From Atopobium sp. UBA2090 (lineage in GTDB: Bacteria; Actinomycetota; Coriobacteriia; Coriobacteriales; Atopobiaceae): a stretch of DNA of 7,747 nucleotides. The DNA is taken from NCBI GenBank assembly GCA_002331575.1, contig DCZG01000017.1:4481-12227 (forward strand), read 5' to 3'. Positions 1-5,281 of the stretch are shown piece by piece. The position numbers and the translations under genes were made by a program. Every line of letters begins with the position of its first letter. Within the stretch, counting starts at the first letter, position 1. Below the pieces are notes generated by a model that was given only the letters and a program-made list of their open reading frames with translations, searched no databases and had not been told where the DNA came from.

Positions 1-324
1 CTGCATGGGATAGTCGGGCGCCGAGGTGCCCTCCACCACGATCGTGTCCGCGCGGAGTTCGAAGGGCTGCGGACGGTCGGGCGTGAGCTCGAGCGTGCCG
101 GTGCAGATGAGAGCGGAGCCCACGCCGATGGCGGCTATCTCGTCGTAGTTGGCGAGGCCGTCATGGCTCATGACCACCTGCAGGCTCTTGAAGCAGCTGC
201 CGTCGTTGAGGGTGACGAAGCCGAAGTTCTTCATGTCGCGCACGGAGCGGACCCATCCGGCAACCGTGATGCTCGTGTCGGTGGGCTCGTCGGCATAGAG
301 GGAAGCGATGGTGGTGCGGTCCAT
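1..324 (-). CDS. asnS: Asparaginyl-tRNA synthetase, N-terminal part (cut by window edge)
   Basis: Charges tRNA-Asn with asparagine in the cytoplasm. The 108 visible residues begin MDRTTIASLYADEP and form the anticodon-binding OB-fold of class IIb synthetases. GWVRSVRDMKNFGFVTLNDG (residues 23-42) is the typical first strand region, followed by FKSLQVV (45-51), GVGSALICTGTL (67-78) and PQPFELRADTIVVEG (85-99). The ending SAPDYPMQ matches the OB-fold to catalytic-domain linker of AsnS; a free-standing AspS would differ here. The class II catalytic domain lies beyond the left edge, so completeness cannot be judged. The ATG at 324-322 is preceded on its own strand by a purine-rich GAGAGGGG about 5 nt upstream, which supports this start. 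The gene is transcribed divergently from pspA and shares a 304-bp intergenic region with it. Identity comes from recognised family motifs, not a database search. Confidence 0.93.
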   Translation of the reverse strand, partial: MDRTTIASLYADEPTDTSITVAGWVRSVRDMKNFGFVTLNDGSCFKSLQVVMSHDGLANYDEIAAIGVGSALICTGTLELTPDRPQPFELRADTIVVEGTSAPDYPMQ

Positions 325-351
325 GGGGACCCCTCTCGAACGGATGTGTGC

Positions 352-368
352 GGGCCGCCCAGCGGCCC
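352..368 (-). repeat. GC-rich hairpin in the asnS leader
   Basis: A perfect 7-bp stem, GGGCCGC (352-358) and GCGGCCC (362-368), closes a 3-nt loop. It lies 28 bp upstream of the asnS start, so it would sit in the asnS mRNA leader if transcription begins further upstream. No run of T follows on either strand, so it is not a standard rho-independent terminator. A role in mRNA stability or translation is possible, as is chance in GC-rich DNA. Confidence 0.4.
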
Positions 369-515
369 CTCGTTAACCCGTCAACAGTACCGCAAATCGG
401 CTGCACCGTCGCGATGAGGGGCAGGAGCGGCGGGCGCGCGGGCGCCATGGACGTCGCCGCTTCCAGAACCCGATTCGTCGCTTCGCCGCAAGGTGGCGGG
501 GTTCAGCTTTCGTCA

Positions 516-524
516 TGGTATGTT
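516..524 (+). promoter_or_regulatory. Candidate extended -10 promoter for pspA
   Basis: TGGTATGTT is an extended -10 element (TGn followed by TATGTT, 4 of 6 matches to TATAAT). It stands in a local AT-richer patch 105 bp upstream of the pspA start. No good -35 is present 16-18 bp upstream, where the sequence is GC-rich, so the call rests on the extended -10 alone. No clear sigma-54 type GG/GC element was found, unlike the enterobacterial psp promoter. Transcription from here would give a leader of roughly 100 nt that includes the inverted repeat at 553-578. Confidence 0.3.
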
Positions 525-552
525 TTGCTTGCGTGATTGGCTCCAGGACCGA

Positions 553-578
553 TTATGCGCCCCGAACACGACGCATAA
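553..578 (+). repeat. 7-bp inverted repeat in the pspA leader
   Basis: TTATGCG (553-559) and CGCATAA (572-578) are perfect inverted copies separated by 12 bp, ending 50 bp before the pspA start. The arms are AT-richer than the surroundings. It could be a regulator operator or an RNA hairpin in the pspA leader. No T-run follows, so it is not a terminator. Confidence 0.4.
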
Positions 579-614
579 GCAGGTTGACACCACACGTGCC
601 GCAGAGTCTCGAGT

Positions 615-622
615 GGAAGAGG
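615..622 (+). promoter_or_regulatory. Ribosome binding site of pspA
   Basis: GGAAGAGG lies six bases before the ATG at 629. It decides the pspA start against the longer in-frame reading from 515. Confidence 0.7.
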
Positions 623-628
623 TGCACC

Positions 629-1294
629 ATGGCAGTGCTGGACCGTATCAGTGACATCCTCAAGGCAAACATCAACGACATGATCGACAAGGCCGAAGAC
701 CCGGAGAAGATGGTCAAACAGCTCATCATCGACATGGAAGACCAGGTCGACAAGGCCACCCAGGCGCTCGGCCAGGCCATGGGCTCGCAGAAGGTCGCCG
801 CCAAGGAGCTCGCGGACGCCAAGGCCGTCTCCGCCGACTGGAACGACAAGGCCAAGCTCGCCCTCAAGGCGGGCAACGAGGACCTCGCTCGCAAGGCACT
901 CGACGCGAAGGTCGGCGTCGACGGGCAGATCGAACAGCTCCAGAAGTCCTATGACAGCATCACCGAGCAGGTCAACAAGCTCAAGGACCAGGTCACCGGC
1001 CTCAAGATGAAGCTCGACGAGGCTCGTGCCCGCCAGAACGTCCTCATCGCCCGCGCCAGGATGGCCGACGCCCAGACCGACGTCGCCCAGGCCATCTCCT
1101 CCACCAACGTCGACTCCGCCTTCGCGAAGCTCGACCGCATGGAGCGCAAGATCACTGAGAAGGAAGCCACCGCGCAGGCCTACACCGAGGTCAACGGGAA
1201 TGCCACTGGCACGAGCGACGAGTTCGCCGACCTGTCTCACAAGGCGGCCGTCGACGACCAGCTCGCCGCGCTCAAGTCCGAGCTCGGTCTGTAA
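629..1294 (+). CDS. pspA: PspA/IM30 (Vipp1) family membrane-stress protein
   Basis: This 221-residue protein belongs to the PspA/IM30 family, the bacterial relatives of ESCRT-III. Family members bind the inner face of the cytoplasmic membrane, assemble into large oligomers and limit proton leakage under envelope stress. The N-terminal amphipathic helix MAVLDRISDILKANINDMID (1-20) is followed by the hallmark KAEDPEKM (21-28). The remainder is long helical coiled coil rich in A, K, E, D and Q. The conserved AFAKLDRMERKITEKEA segment lies at 164-180 and a short acidic C-terminal helix ends at 221. Length is normal for the family. The start is fixed by GGAAGAGG at 615-622, six bases before ATG. 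An upstream in-frame ATG at 515 would add 38 residues that do not resemble the family and has no ribosome site. A GIDE-domain membrane protein follows 54 bp downstream; no pspB, pspC or pspF is in view. Confidence 0.95.
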   Translation: MAVLDRISDILKANINDMIDKAEDPEKMVKQLIIDMEDQVDKATQALGQAMGSQKVAAKELADAKAVSADWNDKAKLALKAGNEDLARKALDAKVGVDGQIEQLQKSYDSITEQVNKLKDQVTGLKMKLDEARARQNVLIARARMADAQTDVAQAISSTNVDSAFAKLDRMERKITEKEATAQAYTEVNGNATGTSDEFADLSHKAAVDDQLAALKSELGL

Positions 1295-1299
1295 GGTCG

Positions 1300-1319
1300 G
1301 CGGTGCCCTCTGGCACCGC
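1300..1319 (+). repeat. Intercistronic hairpin between pspA and the GIDE gene
   Basis: GCGGTGCC (1300-1307) and GGCACCGC (1312-1319) form a perfect 8-bp stem with a CTCT loop, five bases after the pspA stop. No T-run follows; the next bases are GCGGGAGGGG. It is therefore better read as an mRNA-stabilising or partial-termination element that could give more pspA than downstream product. A factor-dependent terminator is possible. Confidence 0.55.
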
Positions 1320-1348
1320 GCGGGAGGGGCGTTGAATGAGGGACGCGA

Positions 1349-2593
1349 ATGGATGAGATCATTCTCCTGGTCATTGCTGCCGTTGCGCTCTACGTCATCT
1401 ACTGGATCCTGAAGGGCTCCCGGGAGCCCTCAGGGTCTGGTACGTCCGTGACGAACAGTGCTCGACCAGGCGGCGCGAAGGGCGGGCCGTCTCCGTCCAG
1501 GAGCCAGATGGTCCAGGACATCAAGGCGACGAAGACCTCCCGCGTCCTGGACCAGGTTGACATTCTCAACGAGCTCGGCAAGACGACTCAGGGCTTTCGT
1601 CAGTACTGCGAGCTCGTGGGAACGTCCGAGGCCTCGAGCGGCGTCATCGCTCCCTACAGCAAGCGCGAGGTCGCCTACTACCACATCCGCTGCTACCGCA
1701 TCGACCACCGAGACGGCAGGGACGTCGAGACGATCGTCGCGGAGGAGCACTCCATCGACCCGTTCTACTTTACCGACCCCTCCTGCGACACGCGCGTGTA
1801 CGTCGACCTCGAGTCATTCGGCGACAACGTGATCCTCGTCAACTCGACGAACCACATCGAGGGTCCCAACTCCGACTTCGCCAAGGCCGTGGGCAACCAC
1901 AGCACGACGTCGAAGTCTGGCAGTGGCGCTACGTACGCCATTATGGGCAGGCTTCGCACCAGACTCGGAGGGTTTGCGCGCGAGGCGCATGACGCCGTCG
2001 ATCGGGCGCTTCTTCCTGGTGGCGTGCCTGCCGTCGGCATTCCTATGCTCGTCGGGACGGCAGCGACTGACGGAACCGTTGGCTCGAACATACTTTTCGC
2101 CGGCCCAGGCGGCCACGGCCCTGGCGGACCAGGAGGTCCTGGCCGGATGGGCGGCTTCGGCGGAATGGGCGGTCCAGGTGGCCCCGGTGGCTTCGGTGGC
2201 AGGGGCGGCATGGGCATGCCTCCGGGAATGGGAGACTTTCTCGGCGGCGCCCGCGGCGGTTGGGTCGCGGGGGGCGGCATGGGCATGCCCCGCGGTGGCT
2301 ACGGCAGGGGCGCCGGCGACCAGATGCTCGACATCGGCCTCGGCATGCTTCTCGGCTCGCTTGCCGCATCCGGGAACACCACGACGAACACGACGTCGGG
2401 ATCGAACGACGAGTTCCGCGGCTATCGCCTGGTCGAGGACGTCGTTCCTCTCAACAGCCCGACCTACTGCATCGGCGAGATCTACTACCACGGCACGGAC
2501 GTCTACATGGGCCACTCCCTCGCCGAGGACTACCCCACCTCCTACTTCGCGACCAAGCCCGAGGCAGACGTCGTCTCCTCGCTCGGCGCGTAG
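1349..2593 (+). CDS. Membrane-anchored GIDE/BAM-like domain protein with glycine-rich insertion
   Basis: This 414-residue protein has one N-terminal membrane segment (about 4-21, ILLVIAAVALYVIYWILK). A polar Ser/Gly/Pro linker (23-52) and a predicted helix (53-83) follow. Residues 86-168 resemble the first half of the GIDE domain (the BAM domain of MULAN-type proteins): YCELVGTSEASSGVIAPYSK, REVAYYHIRCYRI, DPFYFTDPS and TRVYVDLES. Residues 357-414 resemble that domain's last strands: YRLVEDVVPLNSPTYCIGEI and a closing SYFATKPEADVVSSL. Between the halves lie a variable segment (170-250), a Gly/Pro/Met tract (252-323) and an Ala/Gly/Leu patch (327-341). No RING finger is present, so the family label 'E3 ubiquitin ligase' should not be transferred. 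The function is unknown; envelope stress together with PspA is inferred from position. A weak GAGGGAC precedes the ATG. The GIDE assignment is from memory of the family pattern. Confidence 0.75.
   Translation: MDEIILLVIAAVALYVIYWILKGSREPSGSGTSVTNSARPGGAKGGPSPSRSQMVQDIKATKTSRVLDQVDILNELGKTTQGFRQYCELVGTSEASSGVIAPYSKREVAYYHIRCYRIDHRDGRDVETIVAEEHSIDPFYFTDPSCDTRVYVDLESFGDNVILVNSTNHIEGPNSDFAKAVGNHSTTSKSGSGATYAIMGRLRTRLGGFAREAHDAVDRALLPGGVPAVGIPMLVGTAATDGTVGSNILFAGPGGHGPGGPGGPGRMGGFGGMGGPGGPGGFGGRGGMGMPPGMGDFLGGARGGWVAGGGMGMPRGGYGRGAGDQMLDIGLGMLLGSLAASGNTTTNTTSGSNDEFRGYRLVEDVVPLNSPTYCIGEIYYHGTDVYMGHSLAEDYPTSYFATKPEADVVSSLGA
2104..2322 (+). repeat. Gly/Pro/Met-rich low-complexity tract inside the GIDE-like gene
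   Basis: Codons for about 73 residues (252-324 of the protein) are dominated by GGN glycine, with proline, methionine, phenylalanine and arginine in patterns such as GPGGPGGPG, GGFGGMGG and GGMGMP. Such tracts are usually disordered and flexible. Phe and Arg spaced among glycines resemble sequences that self-associate, but that role is inference. Confidence 0.8.
2202..2289 (+). repeat. 19-bp direct repeat within the glycine-rich tract
   Basis: GGGGCGGCATGGGCATGCC occurs exactly at 2202-2220 and again at 2271-2289. The copies are 69 bp apart, which is 23 codons, so both are read in the same frame and each encodes the core GGMGMP. An identical in-frame DNA repeat suggests expansion by slippage or unequal recombination rather than independent codon choice. 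Confidence 0.85.
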
Positions 2594-2606
2594 CCAGGAG
2601 ACCCGC

Positions 2607-3086
2607 ATGACCGACTACGTCCTCCTCGCCAAACAGGTGACGTCGCTCGTCGAGGAGGACGCGGGCTGGGTGGCACTTCTCGCCAACGCGTCCTCCCTCG
2701 TCATGGACGCCCTGCCCGACCTCAACTGGGCGGGGTTCTATCTCGCGCGCGACGACGTGGACGGCTCGCGCGAACTCGTCCTCGGCCCGTTCCAGGGACA
2801 CCTCGCCTGCACGAGGATTCCCTTCGACCGCGGCGTCTGCGGTACGGCGGCTGCCTCTGGCGAGACGGTCGTCGTGGCTGACGTGCATGCCTTTCCCGGC
2901 CACATCGCCTGCGACTCCGCCAGCGCGTCCGAGATCGTGGTCCCCCTCGTGAGCCGCGGTCATGCGATTGCCGTGCTCGACGTCGACTCCCCCACCCCGG
3001 CGCGCTTCTCGCCGGACGACCGAGAGGGACTCGAGCGACTGGCTTCCCTCCTTGCGGACGCACTCGACGGAGTCGTTCTCGGATAG
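2607..3086 (+). CDS. msrC: Free methionine-R-sulfoxide reductase (GAF-type, fRMsr)
   Basis: Reduces free L-methionine-R-sulfoxide to methionine in the cytoplasm, with thioredoxin as the usual electron donor, repairing oxidised methionine. The 159-residue protein is a single GAF domain of normal length for the family. The signature runs LGPFQGHLACTRIPFDRGVC (59-78) followed by GTAA, then ADVHAFPGHIACDSASASEI (91-110). It carries the three family cysteines at 68, 78 and 102; in the E. coli enzyme the corresponding residues do the catalysis and disulfide exchange. NWAGFYL (40-46) is the typical early GAF strand. All key residues are present, so it should be active. The ATG has AGGAG at 2596-2600 six bases upstream and starts 13 bp after the preceding stop, which points to co-transcription with the GIDE gene and probably pspA. 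Oxidative repair next to membrane-stress genes is suggestive but may be coincidence. Confidence 0.95.
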   Translation: MTDYVLLAKQVTSLVEEDAGWVALLANASSLVMDALPDLNWAGFYLARDDVDGSRELVLGPFQGHLACTRIPFDRGVCGTAAASGETVVVADVHAFPGHIACDSASASEIVVPLVSRGHAIAVLDVDSPTPARFSPDDREGLERLASLLADALDGVVLG

Positions 3087-3089
3087 AAT
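3084..3089 (+). promoter_or_regulatory. Possible -10 element ahead of pyrE
   Basis: TAGAAT matches the TATAAT consensus at five of six positions and overlaps the msrC stop codon. Transcription from it would start near 3096, just ahead of the pyrE ribosome site at 3112-3118. No recognisable -35 lies 16-18 bp upstream, so this is a weak call. Confidence 0.25.
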
Positions 3090-3124
3090 CCTGTATGAGG
3101 GTACGGGCGACGGGAAGGCTGGCA

Positions 3125-3805
3125 ATGGAAGACTACAAGCGCGACTTCATCACGTTCATGGTTCAGAGCGACGTCCTCAAGTTCGGCGATTTCACGCTCA
3201 AGAGCGGTCGGAGGTCCCCGTTCTTCATGAACGCCGGCGCCTACGTGACGGGCGACCAGCTGCACCGTCTGGGGCTCTTCTACGCACGCGCGATCCACGA
3301 CAGCTTCGGTCTCGACTTCGACGTAGTCTTCGGACCCGCGTACAAGGGCATTCCTCTTTCCGTCATCACCTGCATCGGCCTCCACGAGCTCTACGGCAAG
3401 GAGGCCCGCTACTGCGCCGACCGCAAGGAGGCCAAGGACCACGGTGCCGACAAGGGCAACCTGCTCGGTGCCTCCCTCTCCGACGGTGACCGGGTCGTCA
3501 TCGTCGAGGACGTAACCACCTCCGGCAAGTCCATCGAGGAGACCTACCCCAAGCTCAAGGAAGCCGCGGACGTCGACGTCGTCGGCCTCATGGTCTCCCT
3601 CAACCGCATGGAGGTCGGCAAGGGCGGCGTGAAGGCGGCCATCGACGAGATCTCGGACCGCTACGGCTTCCCCACCGCCTCGATCGTCACCATGGCCGAG
3701 GTCGTCGACGCCCTGTACGGCCATGAGGTCGACGGACGCGTCGTCATCGACGACGCCACCAAGGCGGCGCTCGACCGCTACTACGCGCAGTACGGCGTGG
3801 AGTAG
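3125..3805 (+). CDS. pyrE: Orotate phosphoribosyltransferase
   Basis: Joins orotate to PRPP to make orotidine 5'-monophosphate, the fifth step of UMP synthesis, in the cytoplasm. The 226-residue protein has the type I PRTase fold. LKFGDFTLKSGRRSPFFMN (18-36) is the orotate-side N-terminal motif and FGPAYKGIPL (69-78) follows. RKEAKDHG (100-107) matches the flexible catalytic loop, and VVIVEDVTTSGKS (124-136) is the PRPP-binding motif with its acidic pair. The start at 3125 has GGGAAGG at 3112-3118 six bases upstream. An in-frame ATG at 3095 would add ten residues (MRVRATGRLA) without a ribosome site and outside the family pattern, so I reject it. The gene lies 38 bp after msrC and is the only pyrimidine gene in view. 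It is transcribed toward the gcv region, and no clear terminator was found after it. Confidence 0.97.
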   Translation: MEDYKRDFITFMVQSDVLKFGDFTLKSGRRSPFFMNAGAYVTGDQLHRLGLFYARAIHDSFGLDFDVVFGPAYKGIPLSVITCIGLHELYGKEARYCADRKEAKDHGADKGNLLGASLSDGDRVVIVEDVTTSGKSIEETYPKLKEAADVDVVGLMVSLNRMEVGKGGVKAAIDEISDRYGFPTASIVTMAEVVDALYGHEVDGRVVIDDATKAALDRYYAQYGVE

Positions 3806-3846
3806 GCGTCCCGAGCTAGCAACGCGGCAGGCCCTTTCTGCAATCC

Positions 3847-3870
3847 GTTCGCAATCGTCCGTTTGCGAAC
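3847..3870 (+). repeat. 24-bp dyad upstream of the gcv promoter
   Basis: GTTCGCAA (3847-3854) and TTGCGAAC (3863-3870) are perfect 8-bp inverted copies around an 8-bp centre. The dyad ends 28 bp before the candidate -10 element of the gcv operon, so its centre would lie near -52 relative to the expected transcript start. That spot suits an activator or repressor operator. No T-run follows, so a terminator for pyrE is unlikely. The half-sites point opposite to the Bacillus LexA box (CGAAC-N4-GTTCG). Confidence 0.5.
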
Positions 3871-3895
3871 ACGACGCGGATATGTTCTTTTCGCT

Positions 3896-3904
3896 TGCTA
3901 TACT
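3896..3904 (+). promoter_or_regulatory. Extended -10 promoter of the gcv operon
   Basis: TGCTATACT is an extended -10 element (TGn plus TATACT, five of six matches to TATAAT). No good -35 stands 16-18 bp upstream, which is usual for extended -10 promoters. Transcription should begin near 3911, about 16 bases before the paired leader of the glycine riboswitch, which supports the call. Confidence 0.55.
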
Positions 3905-3926
3905 TGCCGTAGACCAAATCGAATAC

Positions 3927-4089
3927 CTCGGGTGACGGGATCGGGAGAGATCGCGGCATGGCCGCGAAGCCGAAGGGGAGGCAAGAACTCTCAGGCAAAA
4001 GGACCGATTCTCGACGAGACCTTGGAAAGGCGCAAGCCACCGAAGAAGCAATCCGCCACAGCGGAGAATCTTTCAGGTTAAGGACAAGG
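3927..4089 (+). ncRNA. Tandem glycine riboswitch (two aptamers with leader-linker pairing)
   Basis: Aptamer 1 (about 3938-4010) closes with a 7-bp P1: 3938-3944 pairs with 4004-4010, including one G-U. It contains the conserved GGGAGAGA, GCCGAAGG and ACTCTCAGGCAAAAGGAC. Aptamer 2 (about 4020-4089) closes with CCTTG (4020-4024) and CAAGG (4085-4089) and holds GGAAAGG, CACCGAAGAAGCAA and AATCTTTCAGGTTAAGGAC. The leader CTCG (3927-3930) can pair with CGAG (4015-4018) in the linker; the flanking TGA (3933-3935) and GA (4013-4014) fit the kink-turn known to join such tandem aptamers. The element lies just upstream of gcvT, its classic location. Glycine binding should stabilise aptamer 2 and block the terminator that follows, switching the operon on. 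Confidence 0.95.
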
Positions 4090-4135
4090 GCACAGGTGCA
4101 TGAAGTTCACGCAGCGTGCCGCCTGTCCTTTTTTT
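4081..4135 (+). terminator. Riboswitch-controlled intrinsic terminator
   Basis: AGGACA (4081-4086) pairs with TGTCCT (4124-4129), with an inner helix GGCAC (4089-4093) and GTGCC (4116-4120), and seven T residues at 4129-4135. The 5' arm shares bases with the aptamer 2 core and the P1 3' strand (4085-4089), so the terminator and the ligand-bound aptamer cannot form together. This makes the element the expression platform of a glycine-ON switch. An alternative inner pairing, ACAGG (4092-4096) with CCTGT (4122-4126), is also possible. Confidence 0.85.
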
Positions 4136-4157
4136 GTGCGCGCAGGAAGGGTCGAGC

Positions 4158-5243
4158 ATGGAGAGAAAAACCCCACTCTATGAGGTACACGTATCCGAGG
4201 GAGGCAAGATGGTCCCGTTTGCGGGCTACCTGCTTCCCGTTCAGTATCCCACCGGCATCCTCGCGGAGCACGAGGCCGTGCGCACCCAGGCGGGACTCTT
4301 TGACGTCTCGCACATGGGCGAGGTCATGTTCACCGGCCCCACGGCGCTCGCGAGCGTCAACCACCTCATCACGAACGACTACTCGACGCTCACAACGGGC
4401 CGCATGCGCTACGGCATCCTCTGCAACGACCACGGCGGCTGCATCGACGACCTCATCGTCTACAAGTTCGGCGACGAGGAGTACTACGTCGTGGTCAACG
4501 CGGCCAACCGCGAGAAGGACTTCGCGCACATGGCAGCCAACGCCCTTCCGGGCACCACCGTCGATGACATCTCCGACAACATCGCCCAGCTCGCGCTCCA
4601 AGGTCCGCGGTCGAGAGACATCCTCGCCAGGATCGCCGACCCAGGAGAGCTCCCTGAGAAGTACTACTCCTTCAGGCGTCACGTGAGCGTGGCGGGCATG
4701 GACTGCCTCGTCTCCCAGTCCGGCTACACCGGAGAGTTCGGCTATGAGATCTACACCGTCCCCGAGAACGCGACCCTGCTCTGGCAGGCAATCCGAGGGG
4801 CGGGCGAGGAGTTCGGGCTTCTCCCCTGCGGACTGGGCGCCCGCGACACGCTGCGCCTTGAGGCGTCGATGCCACTCTACGGCCACGAGATGGACGACCA
4901 GGTCACACCCCTCGAGGCCAACCTCGGCTTCGGGGTCAAGCTCGGCAAGGAGGAGTTCGTCGGCCGCGACGCGCTCCTCGCCGCGGGCGAGCCCACACGC
5001 ATCCGCATGGGCCTCGCCGCCACGGGCCGCGGCATCATCCGCGAGCACCAGGACGTGTACGTCGGTGACGAGCACGTCGGCACCACGACGTCGGGCACCT
5101 TCGCCCCGCACCTCAAGAAGGCCGTCGCGATGGCACTCGTCGACGTCGCCCACTCCGAGGTGGGGACCGAGGTCGAGGTCAACGTCCGCGGCTCCCGCAT
5201 CCCCGCACGCATCGTTCCCATGCCCTTCTACAGGCACGCATAG
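4158..5243 (+). CDS. gcvT: Glycine cleavage system T protein (aminomethyltransferase)
   Basis: Transfers the one-carbon unit from the aminomethyl-lipoyl H protein to tetrahydrofolate, releasing ammonia and forming 5,10-methylene-THF. The 361-residue protein is of normal length. Visible motifs are PVQYPTGILAEHEAVR (27-42), GLFDVSHMGE (46-55), GGCIDDLIVY (93-102) with the conserved Asp pair that includes the catalytic residue, LALQGP (145-150) and SGYTGEFGYEI (188-198). GLGARDTLRLEASMPLYGHE follows, then the C-terminal barrel with TSGTFAPHLKKAVAMALV. The start has AGGAAGG at 4144-4150 seven bases upstream and sits 22 bp after the riboswitch terminator T-run. A longer in-frame reading from 4116 begins inside the terminator and is rejected. 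It is the first gene of the gcv operon and is under glycine riboswitch control. Confidence 0.97.
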   Translation: MERKTPLYEVHVSEGGKMVPFAGYLLPVQYPTGILAEHEAVRTQAGLFDVSHMGEVMFTGPTALASVNHLITNDYSTLTTGRMRYGILCNDHGGCIDDLIVYKFGDEEYYVVVNAANREKDFAHMAANALPGTTVDDISDNIAQLALQGPRSRDILARIADPGELPEKYYSFRRHVSVAGMDCLVSQSGYTGEFGYEIYTVPENATLLWQAIRGAGEEFGLLPCGLGARDTLRLEASMPLYGHEMDDQVTPLEANLGFGVKLGKEEFVGRDALLAAGEPTRIRMGLAATGRGIIREHQDVYVGDEHVGTTTSGTFAPHLKKAVAMALVDVAHSEVGTEVEVNVRGSRIPARIVPMPFYRHA

Positions 5244-5281
5244 CTCAACCCAGAAGCCCCATCCAAGAGAGAGGTACCACC

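Larger units (their letters stand above)
325..628. other. Divergent intergenic region between asnS and pspA
   Basis: This 304-bp stretch separates the divergent asnS and pspA genes, so it should hold promoters for both. I see no convincing protein gene in it: the short open frames lack ribosome sites and family features. It contains a GC-rich hairpin next to asnS, a GTTAAC/GTCAAC inverted pair at 372-386, a candidate extended -10 near 516-524, and a 7-bp inverted repeat at 553-578. A perfect TTGACA lies at 584-589, but the element 17 bp downstream (TCTCGA) is poor and a start there would fall inside the pspA ribosome site. No clear -35/-10 pair for asnS was found. Confidence 0.6.

Noticed and set aside
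584..612. Perfect TTGACA as the -35 of a pspA promoter
   Set aside because: The hexamer 17 bp downstream (TCTCGA) is poor, and transcription would start inside or after the pspA ribosome site.
515..628. An N-terminal extension of PspA from an upstream ATG
   Set aside because: The added 38 residues do not resemble PspA and have no ribosome site, while the ATG at 629 has a good one and gives the conserved N-terminal helix.
503..1240. A long minus-strand open frame opposite pspA
   Set aside because: It mirrors the strongly coding pspA frame, gives a Val/Leu/Gly/Asp-rich translation with no family likeness, and is a usual artefact of GC-rich genes.
1923..3086. A long open frame running from the middle of the GIDE-like gene through to the end of msrC, suggesting a fusion protein
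   Set aside because: Only the part from 2607 resembles a family (fRMsr), and it has its own ribosome site there. The upstream part is arginine/serine-rich shadow translation of GC-rich DNA.
3095..3124. An earlier start for pyrE
   Set aside because: It would add ten residues without a ribosome site; the start at 3125 has a good one and the expected length.
3827..3841. GCAG...CTGC as a pyrE terminator
   Set aside because: The stem is only four base pairs and no T-run follows.
3958..4157. Small protein genes over the riboswitch region
   Set aside because: These frames coincide with conserved glycine aptamer sequence and have no ribosome site or family likeness.
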